Source: Citrobacter tructae
GTDB taxonomy: Bacteria > Pseudomonadota > Gammaproteobacteria > Enterobacterales > Enterobacteriaceae
Direction: 5' to 3'
NCBI RefSeq assembly: GCF_004684345.1
Contig: NZ_CP038469.1
Span: 1,984,001 to 2,048,000, forward strand
DNA length: 64,000 nt
Shown here: positions 1 to 8,112 of the stretch, in pieces
How the letters are laid out: the number at the start of each line of letters is the position of its first letter
Numbering within the stretch: position 1 is the first letter of the stretch
Notes under the pieces: generated by a model
The model's input: the letters and a program-made list of their open reading frames with translations, nothing else
The model's database searches: none
Told to the model about the DNA's origin: nothing
Program-made: the position numbers and the translations under genes

Positions 1-24
1 TTAACGGCCTTTCGACGCGGGCAC

Positions 25-54
25 ACAATAGCAATCTGTAACAAGGTGAATCAA
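25..54 (-). promoter_or_regulatory. Possible promoter reading leftward out of the window (tatE side)
   Basis: On the minus strand a TTGATT box (49-54) and a TATTGT box (25-30) are separated by 18 bp. In E. coli the gene after ybeM in the same direction is tatE, so this could be its promoter. The gene itself lies outside the window, so the assignment is inference from gene order. Confidence 0.4.
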
Positions 55-72
55 GCCTTGTTTAAAAAAACG

Positions 73-861
73 TCATAATAATTGCGGTGGCGCAAAGCGC
101 CGGTTGCGTAACACCGGAAGTTGCGCCCTGACTTGCCTTACCCGCTCAGCAGAAACCTCGGTGACTATCAGCGCGGGCGTTTCAGCGGCGGCGGCAATCG
201 TCACACCGAACGGATCGATAACCCGGCTTTGACCGATATTCTTATTACCGCACTCCCCTGCTGCAATCAGATAGCAGGTTGCATCCAGCGCTCTTGCAGC
301 CAATAGCGTAGCCCAGTGATGTTCTTTCAGCGCGCCCCGAACCCACGCCGCCGGGAGTACCAGGATTTCCGCCCCCTGCAAAGCATGCGCTAGAGCCAGC
401 TCAGGGAAGCGTAAATCGTAGCAGGTCATCAGCCCTACCTTGAGACCTTCAACGTCCAACAGCGGCGCCACGGCATCCCCTGCATCAACATTACGCGACT
501 CCTGAATTGAAAAGGCATCATAGAGATGTAATTTGGCGTAATGAGCAACAACCCGCCCTCTCCGCAGCGCCACCAGCATGTTAAACGCCCGTCCCGGCAA
601 AGAGGGAACATGAATCGTCAGAATCGTTGTCATATCATTACGCATGCTCTCTCGTAATAGCCGCGTCAGAAATCCCCCTTCCAACAGTTGAGCAGACTTC
701 ACTGACAGATCGGGGTCAAGATCGTCACGGGCCAGCAACGCTTCTGGCAAGACCAGCAATGAGACGCCCTCGCTTGCTGCCTGGGACATCAATGATGCGC
801 ACGTTTCGGCGTTTTTCTCCCATGAGGGACCCACGGCAAATTGCCCTGCAGCAACGAACAT
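73..861 (-). CDS. ybeM: YbeM, nitrilase-family amidase (deaminated glutathione amidase type)
   Basis: A 262-residue carbon-nitrogen hydrolase. The catalytic Glu-Lys-Cys triad is visible as E40 (in LPEA), K110 (in YAKLHLYD) and C147 (in MTCYDLRFPEL). Members of this branch hydrolyse deaminated glutathione, a side product of transaminases, so it is a cytosolic metabolite-repair enzyme. I chose the start at 861 because an AGGAGG lies just upstream and the protein then begins MFVAAGQFAV, as in E. coli YbeM; the longer frame to 894 has no comparable ribosome site. In the E. coli K-12 reference ybeM is often annotated as a pseudogene, whereas here the frame is complete. The substrate is inferred from the family. 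Confidence 0.9.
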   Translation of the reverse strand: MFVAAGQFAVGPSWEKNAETCASLMSQAASEGVSLLVLPEALLARDDLDPDLSVKSAQLLEGGFLTRLLRESMRNDMTTILTIHVPSLPGRAFNMLVALRRGRVVAHYAKLHLYDAFSIQESRNVDAGDAVAPLLDVEGLKVGLMTCYDLRFPELALAHALQGAEILVLPAAWVRGALKEHHWATLLAARALDATCYLIAAGECGNKNIGQSRVIDPFGVTIAAAAETPALIVTEVSAERVRQVRAQLPVLRNRRFAPPQLL

Positions 862-951
862 ATTCCCTCCTGAAAAAACGGTTAGGCTCGCCAATGATGA
901 TTATTCAGCGTTACACTCACAATATATACAATCAAATAGCAGGATTATGCA

Positions 952-1335
952 GTGTTACAACTCCTTTTAGCGGTTTTTATTGGTGGTGGTACAGGTAGCG
1001 TAGCCAGATGGCTGTTGAGCATGAGATTTAACCCACTTCATCAGGCTATTCCTTTCGGCACTCTGGCCGCAAACTTGATTGGCGCATTTATTATTGGCAT
1101 GGGGCTGGCATGGTTTAATCGCATGACCAACATTGATCCCATGTGGAAAGTATTGATTACGACGGGTTTTTGCGGCGGATTGACCACGTTCTCTACTTTC
1201 TCAGCAGAAGTTGTGTTTTTGCTGCAGGATGGACGCTTTGGCTGGGCAATGGTGAACGTACTGATTAATCTGTTGGGGTCTTTTGCTATGACTGCCCTGG
1301 CGTTCTGGCTGGTTTCCGCTTCTCCGGCACACTGA
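952..1335 (+). CDS. crcB: Fluoride ion channel CrcB/Fluc
   Basis: A 127-residue inner-membrane protein with four hydrophobic segments, typical of the Fluc family of dual-topology dimers that export fluoride. Conserved features visible are GGGTGSVARW near the N-terminus, the Asn of GTLAANLIGAF, and the TGFCGGLTTFSTFS stretch containing pore-lining Phe and Thr/Ser residues. Translation starts at GTG (952), which matches the E. coli protein MLQLLLAVFIGGG. It lies divergent to ybeM and convergent with cspE, separated from cspE by a bidirectional terminator. I did not see a convincing fluoride riboswitch in the short leader. Confidence 0.95.
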   Translation: MLQLLLAVFIGGGTGSVARWLLSMRFNPLHQAIPFGTLAANLIGAFIIGMGLAWFNRMTNIDPMWKVLITTGFCGGLTTFSTFSAEVVFLLQDGRFGWAMVNVLINLLGSFAMTALAFWLVSASPAH

Positions 1336-1343
1336 AGACAAAA

Positions 1344-1367
1344 AAAACCCGCAATTAAGCGGGTTTT
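1344..1367. terminator. Bidirectional intrinsic terminator between crcB and cspE
   Basis: A 9-bp perfect stem, AAAACCCGC / GCGGGTTTT, with a 6-nt loop. It carries A-run and T-run flanks on both sides, so it can end transcription of both convergent genes. Confidence 0.9.
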
Positions 1368-1387
1368 GAATTCTTGCTGTCGTATGC

Positions 1388-1597
1388 TTACAGAGCGGTT
1401 ACGTTTGCAGCAGAAGGGCCTTTGGCACCGTTAGTGATTTCGAACTCTACACGCTGACCTTCAGCCAGAGTTTTAAAACCATTGGTCTGGATTGCAGAGA
1501 AGTGTACGAACACATCTTTGCTGCCATCTTCCGGAGTAATGAAACCGAATCCTTTGGACTCATTAAACCACTTAACGTTACCTTTAATCTTAGACAT
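1388..1597 (-). CDS. cspE: Cold-shock-like protein CspE
   Basis: A 69-residue single cold-shock domain that binds single-stranded RNA and DNA, acting as an RNA chaperone and antiterminator. The RNP1 motif KGFGFI (15-20) and RNP2 motif VFVHF (29-33) are intact. The sequence is nearly identical to E. coli CspE, ending NVTAL here rather than NVIAL. The frame extends upstream to 1690, but the start at 1597 is fixed by homology (MSKIKGNVKW) and by an AAGG ribosome site. About 190 bp separate it from pagP upstream on the same strand, enough for its own promoter; read-through from pagP is also possible. Confidence 0.96.
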   Translation of the reverse strand: MSKIKGNVKWFNESKGFGFITPEDGSKDVFVHFSAIQTNGFKTLAEGQRVEFEITNGAKGPSAANVTAL

Positions 1598-1784
1598 CAA
1601 AATTACCTTTACATGAAAAATAGACACAAATGCTGTGTCGGGTATCAGTACAACAATTGTGGTGGACTTTGTCCAGTCGAACTTTGCCAAAAAGTGATAA
1701 ATGTCGCGTTATTTTTACAGCAAATATCATATCACATTGTTTTTATTTGTTTTTTCTTGCTCATTTAACAATGCGCGCCGTTCA

Positions 1785-2348
1785 TCAGAACTGGAAACGC
1801 ATCCAGGCAAAATAGACATTTCCGTTGTTATACGTACCGGGTATGTAGGTCATCTGAAACGTTGCCGGACCATAGCCTATTGATACCAGTGGTAGTATCA
1901 CCGGCACGGGAATGTAGTTCCAGTTATCGCGCGCAGTGAAACCGGCGGTAAAACCCAGGCCGGCATGAAAGTTCTCATCGACCAGCGGTCGCCAGGTTTT
2001 TTCCCAACCATAGCCGCCGATCGGCTCCCATTTATTGTAGGAGTCTTTAAAGGCCATAATATAAATCCCGTGCCAGTTGCCTTTATCATCCCAACGGGAC
2101 TGGCCAAATCCTGCCCCCCAGGGGCGTTCGTTGTAACGATCCGTTTTATCTTTATCGTAGGCAAAACGCGCATGCCAGGTAATGGCTGGCACATACAGAT
2201 CATAATGTTCCGGCTGTTGCCAGGTTTCGCTGACATTATCTTTAAAGGTATCAAACCAGCCTTTATCTTCCGCAAGGACATGAGGAATTAAGGCTAACTG
2301 AATAAAAAGAAATGAAAAAATGAGACTATATCGTTTAGCAACAATCAC
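1785..2348 (-). CDS. pagP: Lipid A palmitoyltransferase PagP
   Basis: An outer-membrane enzyme that moves a palmitate from phospholipid to lipid A, protecting against cationic peptides. It has 187 residues: a signal peptide of about 25 residues ending VLA, then an eight-stranded barrel. The catalytic residues correspond to H59 (in ITWHARF), D102 and S103 (in FKDS). The C-terminus ends in Phe, as expected for BAM substrates. The start is GTG at 2348; no upstream ATG fits and the N-terminus aligns with E. coli PagP. It is preceded by a PhoP-type promoter and followed on the same strand by cspE. Confidence 0.95.
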   Translation of the reverse strand: MIVAKRYSLIFSFLFIQLALIPHVLAEDKGWFDTFKDNVSETWQQPEHYDLYVPAITWHARFAYDKDKTDRYNERPWGAGFGQSRWDDKGNWHGIYIMAFKDSYNKWEPIGGYGWEKTWRPLVDENFHAGLGFTAGFTARDNWNYIPVPVILPLVSIGYGPATFQMTYIPGTYNNGNVYFAWMRFQF

Positions 2349-2379
2349 AACTTAATTACCATCCTGGGATTTAATATTA

Positions 2380-2414
2380 ATTGTAGCAAACACAACCTTA
2401 ATAATAGCTTAACA
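2380..2414 (-). promoter_or_regulatory. PhoP-type promoter of pagP
   Basis: Reading the minus strand, a direct repeat TGTTAA-N5-TATTAA (2398-2414) resembles the PhoP box (consensus two TGTTTA-like hexamers 5 bp apart). It is followed after 12 bp by TACAAT (2380-2385), a good -10. There is no separate -35, since the PhoP box takes its place, which is the classic architecture of PhoP-activated promoters including pagP. Confidence 0.75.
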
Positions 2415-2701
2415 AAAATGTACTGATAAAGAATCAGAATATTCCCTGTATATAATTCTTAGATTATTCCCCTGTATTTCATGAGGATTATCAATAATGG
2501 ATGTTGTTTTCTTAATACCAATAAATTGCTCTTTTTGCATGCAAAGGTTAAATAAATACACAATTAATTAACAATAAAAGATCAATGTGGTATCAAACAG
2601 CATACAACCACAGAATGCTTCACATTTTTTGATTGCAGCATTCCCTATTCATCCTCTATGTTGAGAAAACATCTCAGCCATTGGTTTAATCCGTATTTTT
2701 A
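2415..2701. other. AT-rich gap between the pagP and dcuC promoters
   Basis: About 290 bp with no open frame of note and no stem with a T-run that I could see. It separates the PhoP-type promoter of pagP from the FNR box of dcuC. I see nothing else in it that I can name. Confidence 0.5.
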
Positions 2702-2715
2702 TTGATTTCAATCAG
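2702..2715 (+). promoter_or_regulatory. FNR box upstream of dcuC
   Basis: TTGAT-TTCA-ATCAG matches the FNR consensus TTGAT-N4-ATCAA at 9 of 10 positions. A CATTCT sequence at 2740-2745 would place a start near 2752, putting the box at about -43, close to a class II activator position. E. coli dcuC is known to be induced anaerobically by FNR. Confidence 0.65.
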
Positions 2716-2808
2716 CAAGGGTTATCCGTTTATTAGGCACATTCTCTCACCGTTTTATGCTTTTTTTAGTTTTTTTACTTTCTGGGCGTCAATGTGACAG
2801 GGGAAACA

Positions 2809-4191
2809 ATGTTGACATTTATAGAACTCCTTATCGGAGTTATGGTTATTGTGGGTGTAGCACGCTACATCATTAAAGGTTATTCCGCGACCGGCGTGTT
2901 GTTTGTCGGTGGCCTGGTTTTACTGATTATCAGCGCCCTTATGGGACATAAAGTTCTGCCTGGCAGTGCCGAAAGCACAGGCTACACGGCAACAGACATC
3001 GTTGAATACATTAAAATTTTGCTGATGAGCCGCGGTGGCGATCTCGGCATGATGATCATGATGCTGTGTGGTTTTGCTGCCTACATGACGCATATTGGCG
3101 CAAACGATATGGTCGTCAAGCTGGCCTCTAAGCCTTTGCAATATATCAACTCACCTTATGTGTTAATGATTGCCGCCTACTTTGTCGCCTGCCTGATGTC
3201 ACTGGCTGTTTCTTCGGCGACGGGGCTTGGCGTACTGCTGATGGCCACCCTCTTTCCGGTCATGGTTAACGTAGGTATCAGCCGCGGTGCTGCGGCGGCC
3301 ATTTGCGCCTCCCCTGCCGCCATTATTCTTTCCCCCACTTCTGGTGACGTAGTTCTCGCCGCAAAAGCCGCAGAAATGCCGCTGATCGACTTCGCGTTTA
3401 AAACTACACTGCCGATTTCCATTGCCGCTATTATCGGCATGGCGATTGCCCACTTTTTCTGGCAGCGCTATCTGGATAAAAAAGAGAACGTTTCTCACGA
3501 AATGTTAGACGTGGCCGAAATCACCACCACCGCACCATCGTTTTACGCCATCCTGCCGTTTACTCCGATTGTGGGTGTTCTCATTTTTGATGGTAAATGG
3601 GGTCCGCAACTGCACATCATTACCATTCTGGTGCTGTGTATGCTTATTGCAGCGGTGCTGGAGTTTGTCCGTGGATTCAATACCCAGAAGGTTTTCTCGG
3701 GTCTGGAAGTGGCCTACCGCGGCATGGCAGATGCCTTTGCTAACGTGGTGATGCTGTTAGTTGCCGCCGGGGTGTTCGCTCAGGGTCTGAGCACAATCGG
3801 CTTTATCCAGAGCCTGATTTCGATCGCCACTTCGTTTGGCTCTGCCAGCATTATTCTGATGCTGGTACTGGTTATTCTAACGATGCTGGCAGCGATGACC
3901 ACCGGTTCCGGGAATGCGCCGTTCTATGCCTTCGTTGAGATGATCCCTAAACTGGCACACTCTTCCGGAATTAACCCGGCTTACCTCTCCATCCCGATGC
4001 TGCAGGCATCAAACCTGGGGCGCACGATCTCCCCGGTCTCCGGCGTGGTTGTAGCTGTCGCAGGTATGGCGAAGATTTCACCGTTTGAAGTGGTGAAACG
4101 TACTTCGGTTCCAGTCATGGTTGGACTGCTGGTTGTGATTATCGCAACGGAAGTGATGGTACCAGCAACCTCAGCACTGACTGGCGGTTAA
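2809..4191 (+). CDS. dcuC: Anaerobic C4-dicarboxylate transporter DcuC
   Basis: A polytopic inner-membrane carrier (460 residues) that exports succinate and exchanges C4-dicarboxylates during fermentation. Long hydrophobic segments run throughout and the sequence aligns end to end with E. coli DcuC. I placed the start at ATG 2809 (MLTFIELL), preceded by AGGGGAA; an in-frame GTG at 2794 is less likely. Next to citrate fermentation genes its role fits: citrate is cleaved to oxaloacetate, reduced to succinate and exported. An FNR box lies about 95 bp upstream. No gene overlaps it. Confidence 0.95.
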   Translation: MLTFIELLIGVMVIVGVARYIIKGYSATGVLFVGGLVLLIISALMGHKVLPGSAESTGYTATDIVEYIKILLMSRGGDLGMMIMMLCGFAAYMTHIGANDMVVKLASKPLQYINSPYVLMIAAYFVACLMSLAVSSATGLGVLLMATLFPVMVNVGISRGAAAAICASPAAIILSPTSGDVVLAAKAAEMPLIDFAFKTTLPISIAAIIGMAIAHFFWQRYLDKKENVSHEMLDVAEITTTAPSFYAILPFTPIVGVLIFDGKWGPQLHIITILVLCMLIAAVLEFVRGFNTQKVFSGLEVAYRGMADAFANVVMLLVAAGVFAQGLSTIGFIQSLISIATSFGSASIILMLVLVILTMLAAMTTGSGNAPFYAFVEMIPKLAHSSGINPAYLSIPMLQASNLGRTISPVSGVVVAVAGMAKISPFEVVKRTSVPVMVGLLVVIIATEVMVPATSALTGG

Positions 4192-4231
4192 TACCTGTCC
4201 ATATGACCTTGATACACAAAATCATTTAAGC

Positions 4232-4335
4232 CGCATCAAGGCGGCAAGTGGTGAAATCCCCAGGAGCATAGATAACTATGTGACTGGGGTTTCTTCGCGC
4301 AACCAACAAAGAGGCAGCTTAAAGGATGATGTGTA
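4232..4335. repeat. Hairpin-bearing intergenic element downstream of dcuC
   Basis: The core (4253-4293) is a two-tier hairpin: GAAA(T)CCCCAG pairs with CTGGGGTTTC, and an inner CATAG-ATAA-CTATG stem sits in the loop. A GCCGCATCAAGGCGGC inverted repeat lies to the left and a CCAACAAAGAGGCAGCTT tail to the right. I recall closely similar arrangements in other enterobacterial intergenic regions, so this is probably a dispersed element. It may also end dcuC and dpiA transcripts. I cannot name the family with certainty. Confidence 0.5.
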
Positions 4336-5016
4336 TTAGCCGCCGTGATAAATACGCTGCGGCCTACCCACCTTCCCGTGAATAATCTCCGCAATAATCA
4401 AATGCCGGCTGGCACAGTATTCCAGGTAACGCCTGGAGGTTGTGCGGCTGATAGTCAGCGCCTGTGCAATGGTTTCTGCAGTATGATGCACAGTAGGATC
4501 GGCGAATAATTTCAGCACCGCATTCAGCGTTAGCGCATCAATCCCTGTTGGCAAATCCCCTTTCGGTTCCCCGCGCGCATAAGCGTTAAACATTTCATCA
4601 ATCTGCTTTTGACTGGCGCTGTCATTACCCGCCAACATGCGCCTGCGCTGCTGATAGCGAGTCAGCGTCTGCCCCAACCGTTCGTAGGCAATCGGTTTGA
4701 CCAGATAGTCAAACGCCCCGCAGCGCACGGCCTCTGACACTGTATCCATATCGCTGGCTGCGGTAGTAAACACCACGCCGCCAGGGTAGCGTGCCTGGGT
4801 CAGTTCATGTAACAGGGAAATGCCCTTACCGTCCGGCAAATAGTTATCCAGAAGAATCAGTCCGGGCTTAAAACGCGCAATCATCATCCGCGCCTGCTCA
4901 AGGTTACCCGCCAGCCATATCTGGCTGAAGCCGGGTATATGGCGGATATACTCAGCATGCATTTCCGCCAGCAGCGTTTCATCCTCAACGATCAATAGCG
5001 TTAATGGTTCCGTCAT
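4336..5016 (-). CDS. dpiA: Response regulator DpiA (CitB) of the citrate two-component system
   Basis: A 226-residue CitB-type response regulator. The receiver domain (about 1-125) has acidic residues E11/D12, the phospho-acceptor D57 in LILLDNYLPDG and the conserved Lys in YLVKPIAYER. The C-terminal domain carries a helix-turn-helix (about 170-215, around TISRTTSRRYLEYC). Phosphorylated DpiA activates the citrate lyase operon; in E. coli overproduced DpiA also binds replication origins. The gene overlaps the end of dpiB by 32 nt, so the two are translationally coupled. It is transcribed away from citC, as in E. coli. Confidence 0.94.
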   Translation of the reverse strand: MTEPLTLLIVEDETLLAEMHAEYIRHIPGFSQIWLAGNLEQARMMIARFKPGLILLDNYLPDGKGISLLHELTQARYPGGVVFTTAASDMDTVSEAVRCGAFDYLVKPIAYERLGQTLTRYQQRRRMLAGNDSASQKQIDEMFNAYARGEPKGDLPTGIDALTLNAVLKLFADPTVHHTAETIAQALTISRTTSRRYLEYCASRHLIIAEIIHGKVGRPQRIYHGG

Positions 5017-6646
5017 CGTTTTTTTTCACTTTCGGAAGAAATAGAGAAAATAAAGTGCCGCAGGGATCGTTATCTTCGAGCGTAATAACCCCATCACAGC
5101 GCCTCACATAACTTGCAATCAGATACAAACCGATGCCATGTTCGCCTGGTTCATCGGTACGGGTACTTACACCCTGTTCAAATATTTTTTCACGCAACGC
5201 TTCCGGCACACCGCACCCTTGATCGGCGACTTCAATAATCACCTCATCCCCTTCATCGCTCAAAAAGAGCTCAATGACCTTATTCCCTTGCTGGGTACGT
5301 AAACTGGCCTCAAATGCATTATCAAGCAGATTGCCAACAATTGCTGCAAACTCTGTGCTATCCAGCCCATCGGGCAGTTGATGAAGTTGGCTACCGGGGA
5401 CAATCAACATTTGAAGCCCTAACTCCCGCGCACGCTGGACTTTACCAAACAGCAAGCCGGCAACCTGACGATCGGCAAACGCACCGCGCAGACTATCAAT
5501 CAGCTGCTGCTGAGCCAGGGATTCACCCTGGACCATCTCAAGAACCCGATCGTACTCTTTCATTTGCAGCAGGCCATTAATGGTCGACATCCAGTTCAAA
5601 TGTTCGTGACGTAGCGTTCGCAGGCTCTCAACATATTGCTTGATTTGCGTAAGCTGGGCATTGAGGGTAGCGATCTCATCTTTGCTGCGAAAACTGATAA
5701 TCGCTCCCAGCAATTCGTCGCCGGAACGGATAGCCTCACGATTGGCGATAACGCTCAGCCCGTTAAAATTCACCATCGCATCCTGACGTTGTTCCGCAAT
5801 CTGCTGCGTGAAAAAATCTGACGGGTTAACGACCTCATCAATCGGTTTCCCCAGCCACTGCCGCCCTGGCGACGGTAGCCCCAGCATTTTTCGCGCACTG
5901 CGATTGATGGCCGTAATACACCCATCCAGATCAACGGCAATCAAACCTTCGTATACTGAGCTAAACAGCGCGTCCTGCTGACGCACGACGCGGGCAATTT
6001 GTTTCGGCTCCATTCCCAACATCTGGCGGCGAATATGCGCGGCAAAAAACCAGGAAAGCAACATCAGTAACAACAACAGCAGAAGAAACACCCCGGCCAT
6101 CGGCAGTAAGAAATCCGATCGCCAGCTGTCGATTTTACTGATCAGATAACCGATCGAGACAACGCCAATAATTTTGCCATCATCATCAAAAATGGGCGTT
6201 TTCGCGCGCATCGCCAACCCGATAGACCCTTTACCGGTAATAAAGTAGCTTTCCCCGTTTGCCAACGCGCCGGGCTTGGTAAACTGCATTGGGTAGCCAA
6301 TTTTTTGCGGATTCGGATGGTAGAGGCGAATAGAGTTTTCATCACCGATCACCACATAATCGAAATCAGTCCCGCTCTGAAGCTTGTCGGCAATGGTCGC
6401 CAGGCGCGTGTAATCGCGATGTTTCACGGCAGTGATGATACTGTCGTTGGAGGCAATGATTTTCGCCTGGTTCATCGCCATATCACGAACATGTGTTGTC
6501 AGATAGTCTTCAAAACTGGCGGTAAAATATTTCGCCAGCGCTGCAATGATAAAAACTGAAACCACCAGGATCAGCAGGAAAATACGCAATGGAAACGCCA
6601 GTTTACGAAAAAAAGAAAACCGTGTTTTATTTTTATGTTGTGACAT
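4985..6646 (-). CDS. dpiB: Citrate sensor histidine kinase DpiB (CitA)
   Basis: A 553-residue membrane kinase. Transmembrane helices lie at about 20-40 and 179-201 and enclose a periplasmic PAS domain with the ligand-site motif RLYHPNP (107-113). A cytoplasmic PAS domain (about 220-325) follows. The kinase core shows H347 in LRTLRHEHLNW, the N-box around N439 (GNLLDN), DQGCGV (475-480) and GEHGIGLYL (501-509). It senses external citrate and phosphorylates DpiA. The family is the CitA/DcuS type. Transcription diverges from citC across a 389-bp control region. Confidence 0.94.
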   Translation of the reverse strand: MSQHKNKTRFSFFRKLAFPLRIFLLILVVSVFIIAALAKYFTASFEDYLTTHVRDMAMNQAKIIASNDSIITAVKHRDYTRLATIADKLQSGTDFDYVVIGDENSIRLYHPNPQKIGYPMQFTKPGALANGESYFITGKGSIGLAMRAKTPIFDDDGKIIGVVSIGYLISKIDSWRSDFLLPMAGVFLLLLLLLMLLSWFFAAHIRRQMLGMEPKQIARVVRQQDALFSSVYEGLIAVDLDGCITAINRSARKMLGLPSPGRQWLGKPIDEVVNPSDFFTQQIAEQRQDAMVNFNGLSVIANREAIRSGDELLGAIISFRSKDEIATLNAQLTQIKQYVESLRTLRHEHLNWMSTINGLLQMKEYDRVLEMVQGESLAQQQLIDSLRGAFADRQVAGLLFGKVQRARELGLQMLIVPGSQLHQLPDGLDSTEFAAIVGNLLDNAFEASLRTQQGNKVIELFLSDEGDEVIIEVADQGCGVPEALREKIFEQGVSTRTDEPGEHGIGLYLIASYVRRCDGVITLEDNDPCGTLFSLFLPKVKKNDDGTINAIDR

Positions 6647-6773
6647 AACTTTTCCTCACCGACGTTAACCGAAACTTATTTTTCTTTGTATTTGTAATAA
6701 AAATGTTTTATTTACAAGCCACGGTATAAAATAGGATCGTTACAGATTCCCCACCTTAAATCAATTAAACAAA

Positions 6774-6841
6774 TTAAAACCACGCGCCATTTCGAGGTTA
6801 AGTTAATTAAAAAACTTAAAACCATAAAACACATTAAAACC
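6774..6841. repeat. Three TTAAAACC direct repeats, candidate DpiA-binding boxes
   Basis: TTAAAACC occurs at 6774-6781, 6816-6823 and 6834-6841, with start-to-start spacings of 42 and 18 bp. The surrounding DNA is very AT-rich with several TTAA steps. CitB/DpiA regulators bind AT-rich sites between the sensor and lyase genes in Klebsiella and E. coli. Assigning these repeats to DpiA is inference. Confidence 0.45.
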
Positions 6842-6852
6842 TTCTAACTTAT

Positions 6853-6895
6853 TGTGAAATAAATCAAAATTTACCGCCAAAATACCCCTTACGAT
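6853..6895 (+). promoter_or_regulatory. Class II CRP-type promoter of the citCDEFXGT operon
   Basis: TGTGA-AATAAA-TCAAA (6853-6868) matches the CRP consensus at 8 of 10 core positions. A TACGAT -10 (6890-6895) would set the start near 6902, placing the CRP centre at -41.5, the standard class II distance. CRP control of citrate fermentation genes is known in Klebsiella; the site here is inferred from sequence alone. The leader to citC would be about 130 nt. Confidence 0.6.
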
Positions 6896-7035
6896 GTATG
6901 TAGCAGGGAAAAAAAGAAATACACCGTAATAAAAAAGCTTTCCCTTCAATTGCAAACAAAACGTTATCAGGTTGCTAAGCCTGGCAACAAACCCAAAAAA
7001 CAAGTAACAAATATACCATCAGGACACTTTTTACT

Positions 7036-8112
7036 ATGTTCGGTAATAATATATTCTCGCACGTTAAACGCTCAGAAAATAAAAAAATGGCGGCTATCGC
7101 TCAATTTCTGAAAGAGAATGATTTGAGCGTTGATACGACCGTTGAAGTATTTATCACCGTTACTCGTGATGACCGCCTGATTGCCTGCGGCGGCATTGCC
7201 GGAAATATCATTAAATGTGTGGCAATCAGCGAAACCGTGCGCGGCGAAGGTTTGGCGCTGACGCTGGCCACTGAGCTCATCAATCTCGCTTATGAGCGGC
7301 ACTGCACACATCTTTTCATTTATACCAAAACCGAATACGAAACGCTGTTTAAGCAGTGTGGTTTCTCTACGCTGACCAGTGTACCGGGCATTATGGTGCT
7401 GATGGAAAACAGCACTACACGTCTGAAACGTTACGCCGAATCACTGACAAAACAACGTCGTGAAGGGAAGAAAATTGGTTGTATCGTCATGAACGCCAAT
7501 CCTTTTACTAACGGTCATCGTTTTCTGATCCAACAGGCGGCAGCGCAGTGCGACTGGCTGCATCTGTTCCTGGTGAAAGAAGATACCTCACGCTTCCCGT
7601 ATGAAGACCGACTGGATCTGGTGCTAAAGGGGACAAAAGACATTCCGCATTTAACCGTGCATCGCGGATCGGAATACATCATTTCTCGCGCCACGTTCCC
7701 GTGCTACTTCATTAAAGAACAAAGCGTCATTAACCACTGCTACACCGAAATTGACCTGAAAATCTTCCGCCAATATCTGGCTCCGGCACTCGGCGTGACG
7801 CACCGCTTCGTCGGAACCGAACCGTATTGCACCGTCACCTCCCAGTACAACAACGACATGCGCTACTGGCTGGAGACCCCAATGCTCCCCGCCCCACCGA
7901 TTGAACTGGTGGAAATTGAGCGGCTGTGCTTCCAGGAGATGCCGATTTCCGCCTCCTGGGTGCGCAAGCTGCTGGTTAAAAAAGATCTCACGGCTATCGC
8001 CCCTCTGGTTCCTGAAGCCACGCTGCACTACCTGCAAAACATGCTTGAGAGAACCTCGCCGGGTGCGGTAGTCCGCCAGAATACCCCCGCATTAGCAACA
8101 GGTGAAAAATGA
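7036..8112 (+). CDS. citC: [Citrate (pro-3S)-lyase] ligase CitC
   Basis: A cytosolic enzyme (358 residues) that uses ATP and acetate to acetylate the thiol of the prosthetic group on CitD, switching citrate lyase on. An N-terminal GNAT-like region (about 1-130, with ETVRGEGLALTLATEL) precedes a nucleotidyltransferase domain with the HxGH-like motif NPFTNGHRFL near 157-166. The protein aligns fully with E. coli CitC. It is the first gene of the operon and its stop overlaps the start of citD by 4 nt. The last 20 residues or so are poorly conserved. Confidence 0.95.
   Translation: MFGNNIFSHVKRSENKKMAAIAQFLKENDLSVDTTVEVFITVTRDDRLIACGGIAGNIIKCVAISETVRGEGLALTLATELINLAYERHCTHLFIYTKTEYETLFKQCGFSTLTSVPGIMVLMENSTTRLKRYAESLTKQRREGKKIGCIVMNANPFTNGHRFLIQQAAAQCDWLHLFLVKEDTSRFPYEDRLDLVLKGTKDIPHLTVHRGSEYIISRATFPCYFIKEQSVINHCYTEIDLKIFRQYLAPALGVTHRFVGTEPYCTVTSQYNNDMRYWLETPMLPAPPIELVEIERLCFQEMPISASWVRKLLVKKDLTAIAPLVPEATLHYLQNMLERTSPGAVVRQNTPALATGEK

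Noticed and set aside
894..951. Fluoride riboswitch in front of crcB
   Set aside because: The leader available before ybeM is too short and shows no matching paired elements.
6852..6867. FNR site upstream of citC
   Set aside because: TTGTG and ATCAA halves are separated by 6 bp, which fits a CRP site rather than FNR.
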